Positions 37,036-51,500 of a stretch of DNA of 64,000 nucleotides are shown piece by piece. The DNA is from Pithys albifrons albifrons (Eukaryota > Chordata > Aves > Passeriformes > Thamnophilidae): positions 40,213,669 to 40,277,668 of the forward strand of contig NC_092462.1 in the NCBI RefSeq assembly GCF_047495875.1, in the 5' to 3' direction. The translations under genes and the position numbers were made by a program. The notes beneath the pieces were generated by a model. That model did no database searches and was not told the origin of the DNA. It saw only the letters and a list, made by a program, of their open reading frames with translations. How positions within the stretch are numbered: position 1 is the stretch's first letter; every line of letters begins with the position of its first letter.

Positions 37036-40000
37036 ATTGAACTGAAAAAAAGAGACCATCAACAGGCAACCTTTTCAATAAATAGGGAAAAAACACACTT
37101 GACTGACTAACACATGCAGCATCCTGTTCTGATCTTTTGGTCATGCATTTCCTCCTCTGCATCATTCCATGCTCTGTTCTCACATTTTCCTTGCATTTGC
37201 AGAACTGTGTACTTCTTCCAAACTTGGCGATTTACAAAAAGGAATACCGTTATGCTTCCTTTTTAGAAACAATTCTAATTTCTCTGCATAGACCTCAAAG
37301 AGGCCTTCATGTAACGCTCTAATATCACCAAATAACTTGCAAAATCACCTTCTACCCAGGCATGCTTATGTAAGCTCAAAATGTCTTTAAAAAATATGCA
37401 GAGATGTATGCTGCATAATGACCTCAGACAACAAGATTAAGCAGTTTAACCCCTATGAGTGATACAATAAGGGAAATTTTAAAACTGCAAAATTTAAGTA
37501 AGTGCTTTTAAATGTCCTTAAACCATGTTCTTACTATTCATACTGGTAAGAATTCAAATAAGGATCTAGCCTGTAGCCATCTATGCATATATTTGTTTTT
37601 CTCATTTATGTTAAAGGTTCTGCAGTAAAAATTATTGTGTGGAAGGGTAATACATGCAACAGCATCAATAACAATAACTCTGATATTCTGCTAACGGCCA
37701 AACCACTGTCAAAATGGAATTTCATATTATGCTTTTGCCTTTTTTCAGATAAAAACCGTTTCATTTAATTTCTGTAGCACATTTATTGTCATTTGTTACA
37801 GCTCTGCTGCATATGCTACTGATGCACTATCTATTGTTAGACGAGTAACCTCAGCCTGATAAACTATTTTATTGTGATTTCACTATGATTTAACTCATCC
37901 AGCATAAAAAGAAAAGGTAGAATATAGGACAATCTTACAAATGTATCAAGACCCTGAACTAGATTTGTCAGAAGCTTACATATTTCTAAGTGCCATTACT
38001 TAAAAAAAAAAACAACCCAAAACACAACAAACAAAACAATCAAACAAACACCCCCCGCCCCCTTAACAACTGTAAAACTTTATATATAACCATATTTTCC
38101 CTAGGGAGGGTAATATTTATTAATAACCAACAATGTTCTTATCATGGAGGTATGCACAGATGATTCAATCAAATAAACAAAATTGTACAAACATACCGGG
38201 AAGACATATTCCGATCTCATATAGCTTAAAATCTGAAAAAGTCTAGAAATGTTCAGAGGCTGGAGAATAAACGGTTTAGTTAAGCAAAAGATATGGGATA
38301 TAATGAATAAAACTGGGATTTAATTAATAATTTTCTATGGCATTTCTTTTCTTCAGTGCATAATGTATCCATTTCTTTTGTTCATTCTGATATAGAGTGA
38401 TGGGAAAACACTGGTAATGGTAATAGCAGAGGGTCATTGCATCAGCAGATACTGAGAAAAGAGGGAGGAAAGAATAAAGTCTGTCAGCTGGAACTGGTCT
38501 GTTGGTGTATTTCAGTCCAGCTGTAGTTTATGTGCATAGTAAATTTTTCTACTCCTATTACCATTTCTCCTCAGTGTTACTAGAAAACCTCAAATTCTTT
38601 GAGATTCTGCTTTTTTAATGTGGATAGATAAAGATAAAATCTGCTGCCATTTTACAAGCTCTTACCTTTCCCACAGTCTTTGTGCACAGACAAAGTCACT
38701 TGCCAAAATGTACAGATAGCAAGGAAATATTTTTCATTACTACCTACTATCATTATGGGAGAAATTTGATATTTTTAAGACTTCATATAAACCAAAGAGG
38801 GGTTTTGACATGTTTTTTGTAGAAAATGGAATTATTCCTTATTTTCATTTACTGCTGATATTAACAGAAATAGCCCTTATCCTCTTCCATGTAATCACTA
38901 TAAAAATATTGGTCAACCTCTTTTTTTCTATAACCTACAGCAGATGCTTCTCACTCTGCAAACTTAATTAAGCTTTTTTCTAGTACAAGAAAGCCAAAAG
39001 GCAGCGATGTTTATATATGACTTATAGGTGTGCAACATTTTACTTCTTTTAAAATATTCTTGGTGTCACAGTGATAATTCTAGCAGCCAATTCTGTCAAA
39101 GAAAACAAAATACACCAGGAAATAAAAGAGCAGATTTCATTACTAAAGCAGGAACTATAGAAATTAAGATAAGTTAATTAGCATGTCTGCTTTCACACAT
39201 TTACTTTTATGTAGTGGACATCTTGGAAATTTACTGTCAGAGATAATGTGATTCAAGAGAGCAAATTATGGATCAATAATATCACAGGAGTGTTAAACTA
39301 ACACTCTTCATTAAAGATGTTTTGGAATTATTCCTCTATATTTTAACATAATTTCTCTGTCATGCAAAGAAAATAGTTTGCTGGGCTGAAATTTAACCCA
39401 CAAGCAAGCAAACTATAGCTGTCCTGTCATCTTCCACCACAGCATTTTCAGAATATCTAACATGTTCACAAAAAACCTCATATCTATTGACAAGAGTGAT
39501 CTTTTCCAAGACATGGTAGATGCCCTGCACAGACTCTATTAACATCTGTCAACACTCTGTCAATACGGGCAATATAATTTGCATATTAAAGTCCTACATC
39601 ATAGCCATATCATTACCTGTCTGAAATATCTATAAAGGTAAGAGCAACTTTCAGATTTTCAATCCAAATATGTACTCAAATTAATAGTCATTCAAAATTA
39701 ACCCATAAATCTGCCATCAGAAAGCAATATTTACTTTAAACGAAGAATCACAAGTACGAATATAAAGATGAATTCATAGTGTGACAGTACTATCATAAGT
39801 TCCTTAAATATTTCCATATACTTAAATATCAAAATTTCTCTGTATGTTAGACATATAGATGACATTTCCATGATCTGAACTGAAAATTTGGAATTTCTCA
39901 ATCAAGCAGAAATCCAGTAATTATAATTTCCCTACGAAACTCTCTCTGGAACACTTTTAAAATAATGTGACCTTTCGGAATAACTTAAATCCTATCAAAA

Positions 40001-43000
40001 TGGGAACATAAAAAACTTATATATACAGTAAAATATTAGAATAACAGGTAAAAGGCAAGATGAACAATGTCAGGAAAAAGAGCACTACACACAGAAGATA
40101 CACCGCAGAATTTTCTCTAGCCTTTGTGACTGTGAAATTTTGTTTTGATTCTCTGTGAACAGTTCTTTCAAAATTTTCCTTAAAAATTTAGCAGTAAGCA
40201 AGCAATTTAGAAAGAATGTTAGATATTATCAATAAATTAATATAGAACAAGACAAAGGATATTATCCTACTTTATAGCAGTTATAGGAGAACTTGAAAAT
40301 TTGAAATTCTGTAATTTATGAAGAATTAAAAATTAGTTTTATCAAACATATATAAAACTATATATTCATTTCAGCATCTTACTTTCTATTCTCACAAACC
40401 CTTAAACCTTTTTGCAAAAGGAAGATTACTAAAAAGTATGAAATGTAACTCAAGTATTTCTTGTAGAAATTGTTTTTTCTATACAGTGATCTCCAAGAAG
40501 TAGGATCATAGTATCTAGTATTCTTACAACTAAACATTGCTGTGTAGCTATAAAAAATATTAAAATACAGTCAGTTTTTCTGATGGTTTAGTTTCTGAAC
40601 ATATGCAGTAGTTAAGGTAGAACAGTACCACACACATTTACTAATCTAAAGGTTCTTTGTTGAACCCACTGAGATAGATTGTTCATGGTTGCCAGCATAA
40701 TACCCCCAAAACAGCAACAAAATCCACAACTGAAAACTTTTCAGTTTTGCTTAGCTGTTTTGTTAGATATTCCTTGATAAGAACTTACAATGATCATTTT
40801 ACGAAGTATTTTGGGACATAGTTTTCAATTTGAGCATGGCAATTTTTGGTTTGCATCATTTATGTCACTCAGTAAGGTTTGTCCTGCCTTTGACATATAG
40901 GAAAGAACTAGAATTTCTTCTGTAGTATTAGCATGTCATACATAATAACTGATATTTGGTTTTGGTGTGCTAAAAGTTCATGTCACAGTTTGAAAAGGCC
41001 CTGTGTACACAGATATGACTTACTGGTCATGATCAGCCTCACCTGGAGCCTTCCTCCTCACCGTTTGACCCCTGCCAATGTGTCAAGTACACCATTTCAG
41101 CTCAGCCTGGGGCATGGCTATCTCTGGTCCTGCCTCCTCAGTGGACCTCAGTCCTACATTTTGGCTACTTGTAGCCTGGATGTTCCTGTCAGAAGTGTTG
41201 TCTCCAGCCTTGTCTTTGGTTCCACTCTTTTACTCCTGGCTGGGCTCCCTGGATGTCCCCTGGACCTAGTCCACCACTTGCTGTATCAGGCTCTGGGTCA
41301 GCCTCGACTCTCAGATAATTTTCCTTAAAGAGCAGCCAACCCTCTCTGCTCTCTGGCGCTGTCACGAGACTGTCAAAGAACTTGAATACATGTGTTTCTA
41401 GAATTCTTTTTCTACATGTTGACATCAGGTATTGAAAAAGGGATTAATCAAGTCTAAGTATTTGTATTTATCTTTTCAGTTTTGTTCTAGTTGAGCTTGT
41501 AAACTAATCTTGGATTTATTGAACTTTTCTCTCGATCTTTATTTGAAAAATAAATCCCATTCAAATAAAGGGCCACCAGATTAGCAGCAGATTTATGTTC
41601 ACCTCTATGTGTTTATTTTTGGTACAAATTAAGCACTAATCATATGTACTTAATAGTGCACAATACAGATGCACTGAAAAAACTGCAATCTTATATTCAA
41701 ATATTAAACTCTCTGAACTTCTTCAGGAAGATGTTAAGCATGTAAATGAGTATTCAGAGTTGGTTTTTGTGGAGCATGATACACCTAGAAACTATATTAG
41801 TGTGCCCATGTTGCAGAAAATGCTATTGTCAGCATTTTCACTGTTTTATCTAGAAAGTTCCTTTAAATTCCTATCGCATTTTTTTATTATCTCCTGAAGT
41901 AATTTCTCCCAAGATTCTTTTAAGTCTCCTTTGGTTTATCAAGCTCTACAAACCACCTTCTCTGCATCTGACAATCACCATCATAATTCTACACTTTACA
42001 ATAAGTAATATAAAATTTATTTTGTGCAGATGCTGAATGCACAGAGTCATACTCTTATACAGACAAGTCGAGAGTAGGGAGAAGGAAAAATAGCTCTTCC
42101 ACCATGTTTTTCAGGGGGCTAATGCCGTTCTCCAAAACACAGCATTTCCGCATATTTTCCAAGTCAAATGAAAGCAAAGCAGATTTTAGTGTCTTTCATA
42201 TGATTCAACTTGTATCCTCTGTTGCTAGGCAGGTTAGCCGGTTTCCTCAGCCTTTACCTGGTCCAATCCAACCATAACAGCAGAATATTTTAATTTACCA
42301 TATTCATTACACATACCCTGATTTTAACCCATTGTTTATTTTATTAGTCTTCTCTTTGTATGTAGTATGCTTATCCTCATCAATATACTCAGAAACATTT
42401 CCTGTGCTTACAAAACATAAATTGAACAAATTTGTCTCCATCCTTCAGATAATGTCGTGAACCCAATTAACCCTCCATTCAAAAAGGAGGGGGAAAAAAA
42501 TCTGTCTGAATGTTAAGTATTATTTGAATTTGTTTCTGACTGGGGAGACTAGTCTTGTTATTTCAACAGGAAGGCTTTGTTTAATTGCATAGATATCCAA
42601 CTTTACTATCAGCTACTGTAGGACTGCTGAAAAAACCCCCACAAACCGGTGGGGTTTTTTAATTTTACAGTTTTACAGGTATTCCATAAATTTTATTTAT
42701 AGAAGAGTTATCCAGATTGCATCTTTTTTCAAAGATAAGGCTTTTTCCTTTCAACCTCCTTGCCACTTGTTTTTCTAATATCCAGTCAGATGTCATGTAA
42801 TCTAAGTTCTGAAAAAAAAATAAGGCAGAAAAATTTTTCTTTGAATCATACTGGGAAATATTTTTTGATAACAACAAATTTAATTATGTCCTCCCTAAAT
42901 AGAACAACAGAATAATTTAAAAAATAATAGCATACTAATTATGATTGGAAAAAAGGGAACACCAATAGGGCCATAGGTAGCTGCATTATAAATGTATTTC

Positions 43001-43344
43001 TATAATTCAGCAATGGTCATGCGGTTACAGATACTGGTTAAGTGGTAAACAGGCTACCTTCACACATAAAGAAACTGGTGAGATGAATGCCTACCACACA
43101 GCCTTCTCTCTGCCTGCTGCAACAACTGAAAATTTGGAAGGACTAATGCTGCACTAGGAACAAGAAAAAGACATCTTAATCTGTTTTGCCATGTCTTTCC
43201 TAAGAGAATTTGTGTATTTCTGCAGGTAAGAATATTAGGTATATAGTTTTTAAATCCCCAAAGCTTATGTTAAAATAAAAGAAATGATGGGTACAAGGAA
43301 ATACAGAAAGGAGCGTAAAAGAGGCTGGGAAAAGTCTGATATAT
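37036..43344. other. AT-rich unique DNA, no supported gene
   Basis: Six kilobases without a recognised gene. A C-rich/A-rich patch lies at 37999-38062. A GC-richer patch at 41020-41345 carries an open frame of 131 codons (40933-41328) and is unexplained. A strong short hairpin lies at 42630-42660. Confidence 0.5.
42630..42660. other. Short hairpin with A/T-run arms
   Basis: Arms AAAAAACCCCCAC and GTGGGGTTTTTT pair over 12 bases with one bulged C and a 6-base loop. It resembles a bacterial intrinsic terminator in shape, but the window is vertebrate DNA so that role is not claimed. Confidence 0.6.
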
Positions 43345-44520
43345 TTGACTACAACAGTGAATAAGGGAAGAGGTGCAGATGTCATCTTTCTGGACTTCTG
43401 CAAGGCCTTTGACATCATACTCCACAAAATCTTTCTCTCTAAACTGGAGTGAGACAGATTTGATGGGTAGACTGTTCAGTGGCTGAGGACTTGGTTGGAT
43501 GGTCGCATCCAGAGGGTAGTGGCCAACAGCTTGATGTCCAGATGGAGATCAGTAACAAGTGGTGTACGAGTTCATATTGAGACAAATATATTGGGACAAA
43601 TACTGTTAATTACCTTCATCAGTGAGCTATACAGTGGGATTGAGCACACCCTCAGCAAGTTTGCAAATAACACTAAGCTGAGTGGTTTGGTTGACATGAC
43701 TGAGGGACCTGGACTGAGAAGTGGGCCTATGTAAACATCACAAGGTTCAACAATAACAAGTGCAAGGTCCTGTACCTGGCTTGGGGCAATCCCTGATATC
43801 AATACAGGCCATAGGGGCAGAGGGTGAAGGAAGAGAGAGCAGCCCTGCAGGGTGTGCAGGTGGATAAGAAGCTGGACATAACCTGACAATGTGCATTTGC
43901 AGCCCTGAAAGCCAACCGTGTCCTAGACTGCAGCAAAAGAAGCGTGGCCAGCAGGTCAAGGCAAGGGATTCTGCCCCACTACTCTGTCGTGGTGAGACCC
44001 TATCTGGAGTATGGAGTCCAAATCTGGGGCATCCTACATAAGAAGGATGGGAGCCTGTGGAAGCACGTCCAGAGGAGGGTCATCAGAAGATGATCAGAGG
44101 GCAGGAGGATTTCTCCTATGAAGACAGGCTAAGCGAGTTGGGGCTGTTCAGCCTGCAAAAGAGAAGGCTTTGGAGAGACTTGATTGCAGCATTTTAATAC
44201 TTAAAAGGCACCTATAGAAATGATGGAGACAAACTTTTTACCAAGGCCTGTTGCAACAGGACGTAGGGTAATGGTTTTAAACTAAAGGAGGGTCAATTTA
44301 GATTTGATATAAGAAAAAAGCTTTTTTAAAATGAAGGTGGTGAAACATTGGAACAGGCTGCCCAGAGAGGTGCTAGATGCCCGTCCCTGGAAACATTCCA
44401 GGTCAGTTTGGACAGGGCTCTGAGCAGACTGGCCTGAAGATGTATCTGCCCATTGCAGGGGGTTTGGACTAGATGACCGTAAAAGTCTCTTGCAACCTAA
44501 ACCATTCTACAATTCTATAT
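43345..44520 (+). mobile_element. CR1 LINE fragment, reverse transcriptase to 3' end
   Basis: This is the longest single CR1 piece here, about 1.18 kb. Near 43380-43425 it encodes a decayed F-L-D-F-x-K-A-F-D block of the reverse transcriptase. The frame at 43495-43734 keeps W-R-S-V-T-S-G-V and T-L-S-K-F-A-N-N-T-K-L, matching the CR1 region where D-D belongs to the active site; here the catalytic pair is altered to N-N. It ends with TAAACCATTCTACAATTCTAT. Frame breaks make it inactive. Confidence 0.93.
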
Positions 44521-45124
44521 GATAAAGGTTCCAAATGAATTGACATGAGTATGATAGGTGCTCTTTGTACCTAGCACCTAGCAAGTCAGTATTCACATTT
44601 AAGTATGCCTGAGTGCATAAGAACCTGCTTTTGTTTGTATAAATGAGTAGAAGAATTTAAATTCTTTAAAATCGTGGACTTTTCTCTTTGTAAAAATGTA
44701 TTTAGAAATTATCAGTGACTCAGACCTTATCAGTTGTAACCACTTCAGTTGGATTAAAGCATTAACTATTTTCTTGAAATTGAAAGTTTTATGGATTTGA
44801 ATATTCCGAAACTGTACCTCAAGCCTTGAAGTTTTATTAAACCAAGTACAAAATCTCATAGATCAAGGACAAACAGGAAAGCAATTGTTTTCAATATTAT
44901 TTTTCCATTTGATATAAATTTCTGATTTTATGTGCAATACTCCAACTCATAAAAAAGAAGTCACTTTCCTTAAAATCAAATGCACTTTCATAGAGAACTG
45001 AGACTAAGAATTTGTAACATTTCAGAGGAAAATGTATTTGCTGCTCTCAGTTTACTGTATTTTGACAGTTTTTTATATAATTTCTTGGCTTATGTTCCCT
45101 TACAACACACTACATCAATTAAGA
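44521..45124. other. AT-rich unique DNA between CR1 fragments
   Basis: No gene seen. The frames at 44599-44859 (-) and 44980-45255 (+) have no family motif apart from the latter running into CR1 sequence. Confidence 0.5.
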
Positions 45125-45350
45125 TATTTTTGGTAGACAGTTATCGGTGGAATCCCACTCAAATTGTGCAGGGACATATGCTGTTCAGCATATTCTTAAA
45201 TTATATAGGGAAGATGATGAATTGCAGTGTAAGTTTGCTGATGGTACTAAATTAGTCCAGGTAGGTAGTGAAAATGAAACCTGAGTGAAATACTGCAGAG
45301 GATTTCATGCTATTGAATGACCCTGTAGGAAATTCAAAGTTGATAAGTGA
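45125..45350 (+). mobile_element. Old CR1 LINE fragment, + strand
   Basis: ATGCTGTTCAGCATATTC and GTAAGTTTGCTGATGGTAC correspond to the CR1 reverse-transcriptase region after the active site. Divergence is high, so this is a guess at an old copy. Confidence 0.6.
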
Positions 45351-45389
45351 TGGGCATGTGGAGGAAGCTGAGCTCCCAATATTATATGT

Positions 45390-45545
45390 GCAACATCATA
45401 GGATTATTCTGGTTGGAAGGTACGTTGGGAGGCATGTAGTTCAACCTCCTGCCCAGAGTAAGGTCTGCTGTGAGATAGGAGGTCAACTATGAGATCAGTT
45501 ACTCAGAGTCACTACTGAGATCATCCACTCATTTTTCTTGCCTGT
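45390..45545 (-). mobile_element. CR1 LINE 3'-end fragment, - strand
   Basis: ATCATAGGATTATTCTGG, GGTTGGAAGGTACGTTGGG and GTTCAACCTCCTGCCCAG are the reverse complement of the CR1 3' end and the ORF2 end. It lies 40 bp from the + strand CR1 piece, so the two are separate insertions in opposite orientation. Confidence 0.8.
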
Positions 45546-48500
45546 TAGATATTCAAGATAGGATTCACTGTGCTCTTGCTCCTCTTCCGATTCCAGGAGT
45601 GATTGCTTTTTTTATCAAACAATCTTGTGTTACTCAAAAGTAATGCGTGTGTTCTGTTGTCAAAAGGGCCTGACACAACAGTGTTAAAAGCAGGTACACC
45701 ACAACTTTTCCAAAACTTATATAGGATGTGTAGAATTTCATGTCACTATTTTCACATTCCTATTTTGATGAGAGTTTTTCTGTCTTGTTTTTTTAAAAAA
45801 ATTAACATTTATTCAATAGCATAAAGCGCATATTTGCTGCTGGTTTAGTTCTATGAAATCCTGTTTATTAGTCTAAGCATTTCTTTTGTAACCATATTTG
45901 AACCCAGTGCCTAAAATCCTGTCAGGTCTCAAATATTAAGGGAATTTTAGGAAATCCTAGCAGCTGAAATATCTGTAACTTGAGATTCATAAAAGTGGAA
46001 AAGCTGCAAGGAATTTTGATATGACATAAAGTGAAACTTCACTGTTTCTGCTTTCACCAAATATATTGTCATTTCCAGCATCTTCAATACAAGCTATGCC
46101 ATTTAATGCCATTGATAATCATTTTTATTAAAAGTATATAAAAAAAGGTCACACTAGACTTCATATGAAAATAAGTGACTGATGTATGTCAAGTAAAACA
46201 AATACTTCAAAATGTTGACAAAAAGTTGCTTAACAACAGAATGCTTGACTGATGATGGGGTATCTATGAGATTTATGCAGTTATGAAAACAGTGTTACTT
46301 ATAAGCAGGAGGGAAAAGATGGTAGTAATTTATGAATATCTCAATAATCATTATTTAAATGTCCCACATCCATGTGTTGCTACTGAAAGAAACCCCCAAT
46401 AACAGTGAAAATACAGCAGCTTTAAAATCACAGTCTATTTTCACTGAGATACAGCTACATTTGTGGCAGATATTGATTAAGGTGGACATTTTAAGAATTT
46501 TCTTTCCTTTTAGGCTTTGGATTAATTCAATAATTCAGTTTACAAAAATAACTCCAACAACTCATAAATATTTAGTCCGCACAGATGCAATATAGATAAC
46601 TTATTTCTTTTCCAAATTATCTAATGTTAAGGAAAATGAAAAAATCCAATATTTAGTGTCCAGCATTTATATAAAACACATTTTCAGAATATACACCCAC
46701 AACTTAGATTTCATTTCTTGGAAGAGATTGAGAATTTAGGTCATTTGAAGCTATTGGAATATTTGCATTAATTTGAGAAGGTGCAGGATCACCAATAGCT
46801 ATTATGAACACTGGGTGAAGTTCTTTATCAGGTCCAAACCCAAATCAGAATGTTTTTAATGGACAATTTAATTAATATCAAAATTGCCTTAGCTCAGAGA
46901 GCACAAAGACTTCAGTACATATTTTTGTAAGACATTTTATCTACCTTGCCTTCTAGAATTGAAGAAAACATTTTAGCCCTAAGGCACTGGGGTATTTTCC
47001 TGTGTAGAACAGCTAAATTTAGAACAGTTCTCCTAAAATGTCTAATGTAAATTTATCTCCATAATAGTGAGTTTATATATTTCTAGCTATCTTGAAAAAA
47101 CTAAATATGATAAAATTAAAAAAAGCTGAGAACAATAACCTCCTTTGAGTATTGTAATTTGGGTTAAAAAATTAAAAAAAAATTCTTTTGAAATGAGACT
47201 GCATGTGACTTTTGAGTAATTCTCTTCTATGGAGTTGTAAAATATATCAAAACGAATTGTGTTCCTGTAGATAGTACAAATACACTTTGTATACCATGAC
47301 ATAAATTTCAGGTGCGTTATACCTGTACACTGTCACTGATGATGCAGTAATGATTGGTATCAGAAGTTATCTCTTTGTGTATGAAATTTGTTTTGCCCTT
47401 CTTTATATTTCTTCAATATTTCTTCATACTCCTTTTATGCATGTTTTAATTAGGCAAGAAAAAGCATTTAAATGCATTTCTGGAGAACGTAGCATTTCAG
47501 AGGTGAAATGGAAAAGTCATTCTTATCTCACGCTACATCATAAACTCTTCTAGAGTGATACATACCTTAGGTACAGCATTGCAGTACCTTGACAGAGCAG
47601 GATCACTAAAAGAAGAAATTTTGGTTTAAACTCTGAACTTCCTTCCTGTTACAGGCTTATATTAGCCAGTTTTCACTATCACTTTGAAGTATTATACATA
47701 TTTTTGATGCTTCAGTTGTTAAGTTACCATATGTAAGTGCATGTATATACAGCAGAACTATCCAGTCACAGATTACACGCATCAGTCACTCCAACAGCTT
47801 CACTTCCAACATCAGTAGGGAAATGAAACCATAACAGGGAAAAGCAATAATCTGAGGTTGCAGTAAATGTTTTGCTCTAAATACAGAACTTTTTTGTTAT
47901 ATACACTAAACTCTTCTTTCAAAGCAGAAGGAGCACTTTTTCTATATGTGTTATCCTCCTTGCTCCTTGGGTCATTTTTTCAGATGTTGCTAACCCTGCA
48001 CATAATGCACCTGCTTAGAAGTATATTGCGGTTATTTATTGGATGATGCACACAGATATATCTCAGATTTAACAAACTACTAGTCTAGATATTCACTCTG
48101 GCATGATAATACACCCAGAGCCTCCGCTGGCCAGGCAGGCAACAGCCTGGAGCGGAAGGGCCAGCTTCCACTGTCCCTGAAAAGGATCCTTTTTCACTGA
48201 CTCTGTTTTTTCCTTCAGGGAAAACCGTTTCATGCTGATGTTCTTCCACATGAAACCTTGAGCTACTAATTACAGAGTCTCAACAATCCTACTCAGTCCA
48301 CAGTTTTGCCTTTCTTATCTCACACACCTCTACAGATTTCCTCTCAACTTAGTGGTTTCCTGGGAGGTCTGAGTCAAGGTTAGGAAGCTCAGCCATATCC
48401 ATTCTAGGTCTTCACAGGCAGCTGCACCCTGTGGAGAGTGAGGAGGCAGTTGTAGAAAGGGTCACAGAGAGAGATGGGTACAGGTGAAATTCAGTTCATG

Positions 48501-51500
48501 ACTCTACTTTCATACCATCCAAATCCTCAAAACAGTCAATGCTGTACAGCACTCCCCACCTTGCTATCAACTACGCTTGCACACACACTGAATCTCTTTC
48601 AAATTCAGGGAAGCAACTTCCCCACAGCCCCAAACCCTGGAATTTAGCATAGCTGATCTCTTTCTGGATTCTATTATTTCCGTTTCAAACAGTGTCACGT
48701 GTACTACAACACCAGGGACTTAAGTCTGTATGGGAAAATATGGTTTCATTCCTTTCCCTTCAGAGACTAGAGAGAAAATATTTTTGTTCTCTACCCTCCA
48801 TATGGCAAAGAAAGATATTTTTTGAAAGTAGTGACATTTCATCCTTTCACCTCTTTTACCTCTAAGAGGAGGCAGGGACAGGAACAAATGGAAATTCTTA
48901 TTTTTGTGGCAGAGTTGTCAGTCATCTCTGAGATAACTACATATCTGAAGTCTCTGCAAGCAGCATAAAACATCACTGTATTTTTAATTAAAATATTTTA
49001 GCTAGCAGTTTATTATCGTCTAGTTGGTTCTACATTACCCACTCTTGAAAACTTATTTAAGCCTGACCATGAGGAGTTTAGTAGGGTGTAGGTGAATGGA
49101 TCATATTTCTCAAATGAGTTTAAAATAGAATTTAAAACTATCAAGTTAATTCCATTAGGTAATTTCCATGGTGATTCACTGTAGAAAATACAGGTGAAAA
49201 ATGAACACTACATCCAAGATACACTTGCTTGTCTGAGTTTGAGAGTCAGAATGCAGTCCAGAGACCAAGGGAACTTTGTGCAGTTATGTAGTTAAATTAT
49301 CGTCACTAGACAGGAAGAAATTTTGCTTGTTTGCAGGAATATCTATTATCACAAACTACAACAACAGACCAATTAATTTTCCATACCTTATCCCTTCCCA
49401 ATTTTAGCAAATGCCAGACACTTCAAAGACAACTATACAGGCAGTACTTTCCTAGAGGACGACAGCAACTTCAGTCCCATGTATTTAGTTCTTTTTATAG
49501 GCAATCAAATAATAATTGAATTACACTTTATTATATGTACGTCCAGTTAGGGTTGGTTTAGACATGAGTAAGTGTTTATTGACTAAATCAATAGTTTTAT
49601 CCATGTTAGAGAGCACAGAAAATAGAAGAATAAAATCTGTTTTTACATTAACCACTTGCAAAGAATGGTAAGACTAAACTTTGAACTAACATTGCCTCAT
49701 TAGGTTATGTTCTGATTAAGAAATAGACAGGAACAAAAGGAAGTAATTTTTTTTTTAAAAGTCTTTCATTTCCTTTCCACACTTTAGATTAATTAGAATT
49801 TACCACTTAAAGAGCCAGACAGTACAATTAAGTTTTACAGCAACCATATTAAACTTTTTAAAAATTGAGATTTGACTTCCACATAAATCCCAGTGGTACT
49901 TACAATTAAATTAGGCTTTGTCATCTGAAATAACAGAATGAGATACATAATATGCCACACACTCCGGTACAGGAACTCAGCTAATCAAGAGAATGACCTA
50001 GCATATTGCTACTTCAAAAATACAGCAACAGTACAGCACGAGTCATATATCTGGAATCCGCTCTCTACAGAGAATGTACACATGTAAAAGTTATTTCATG
50101 TACCTTCTTCTTGGTATCAGCACTGAGCTAGAGCAGAATCAACAGTGTATGACAAATAAGTTATAGAATGGATTTTATATCATCCCCTTCCAGTTGTGGC
50201 ATGTTCATAAAATGGCCAAGTTCCTTCCATGTCTATTAAGTGCTAAATAGACTGAATAATTTCCCTCCTCTGATGTTCTATTTTGAACTCATTGTCAAAA
50301 GCCCACATTGTACTTTTACTTGACAGCTCTGCACTTCATGAAGACAACTGGTATAATATCATGGTATTTCACAGACAATATCCAAACTAATAACTCATTA
50401 ACAGAATTATTTTAGCAACTTGATAAGTGATTTAGCTGAGCTGTTTTTCTGAGAGTCTTTTGGTTAAATGCTGGGTCATTGACCAGATCAGATGAGACAA
50501 GTCTGTTTCCTTGCTTCTCTGAAATAAATTTGAAAGAGTGCTGGAGTATATCTTGGTCTCTACAGTAGAAAATTCAGTAAGAATTTTTATTAAGAATTGA
50601 TTGGAAAATTCATTAAACCAAAATCATGAGTCCAAGGCAGCCAATAGAAAGCACTCTAAGTTTGTGACAAATCCCACTCCCTTCATGTAGTGGTACAAAT
50701 CATTGCATTTTACTCCAAAACGCAAGCAAGAAAATTAAATATTTGTTTTAAAATATGACTACAAAGAGATTGTGAGAATAGTACAGCCCCAAACAACATT
50801 CATCACTTCCAAACATGAAAGCTAGAGCTGCTTCTTTTTCTGATGACACCTCACTTGAGAGTATTCTACATTTCAGGTTAAATTATTTAGGAGTAGAGAT
50901 TTTTGAGATGAATACTTGCCTGTTATCCAATTAATGTCTATTGATTAAGCTATTCAGTTAATATTAACTTAGGCACAGAAGGGTGTGAATGTATATCATA
51001 TTAGGCATGATATACCTGTGCTGACCTGTTCATCTCAAGCGACTTAGAGGTATATCTCAGTATGCCCTGAAATAAAACTATAAGCTTTTTGGACAAATGT
51101 ACAAACATTATAAAGTGACTTCTGCAGTGAATTCTACAAAACTTAAACAAAGCAACTGTTCCGGATTAGAAAAAAAATACGCCTTAGGAGAGGCAATCTG
51201 CATCTTGAACAATCTCCAAGAAAACAGTCATATATTCTCAGGACTACTTAGGTACTATTTGAGCATTTACATTCTGATCTCGTTGGCTGGTTGGTTTGTT
51301 GTCTTAGTTTTGGTTTTGGGTTTGTTTTATTTTGAGAGGGGGAGTGGATAAGTATTGTTTGTTTGCTGATTTTATTTTCGTTACTGAATTACATGTACTT
51401 TTGTGATGTTAGGCACAGAATGTTTCTAGCAATCAAGTGGGTCATTTCCAAACTTTTGGCACTATGCAGTTTCAGAGGTCTAGAGCTCATGTCCACAACC

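Noticed and set aside
42630..42660. Bacterial-type intrinsic terminator.
   Set aside because: The window is bird nuclear DNA, shown by CR1 and avian LTRs, so the shape alone has no such meaning.
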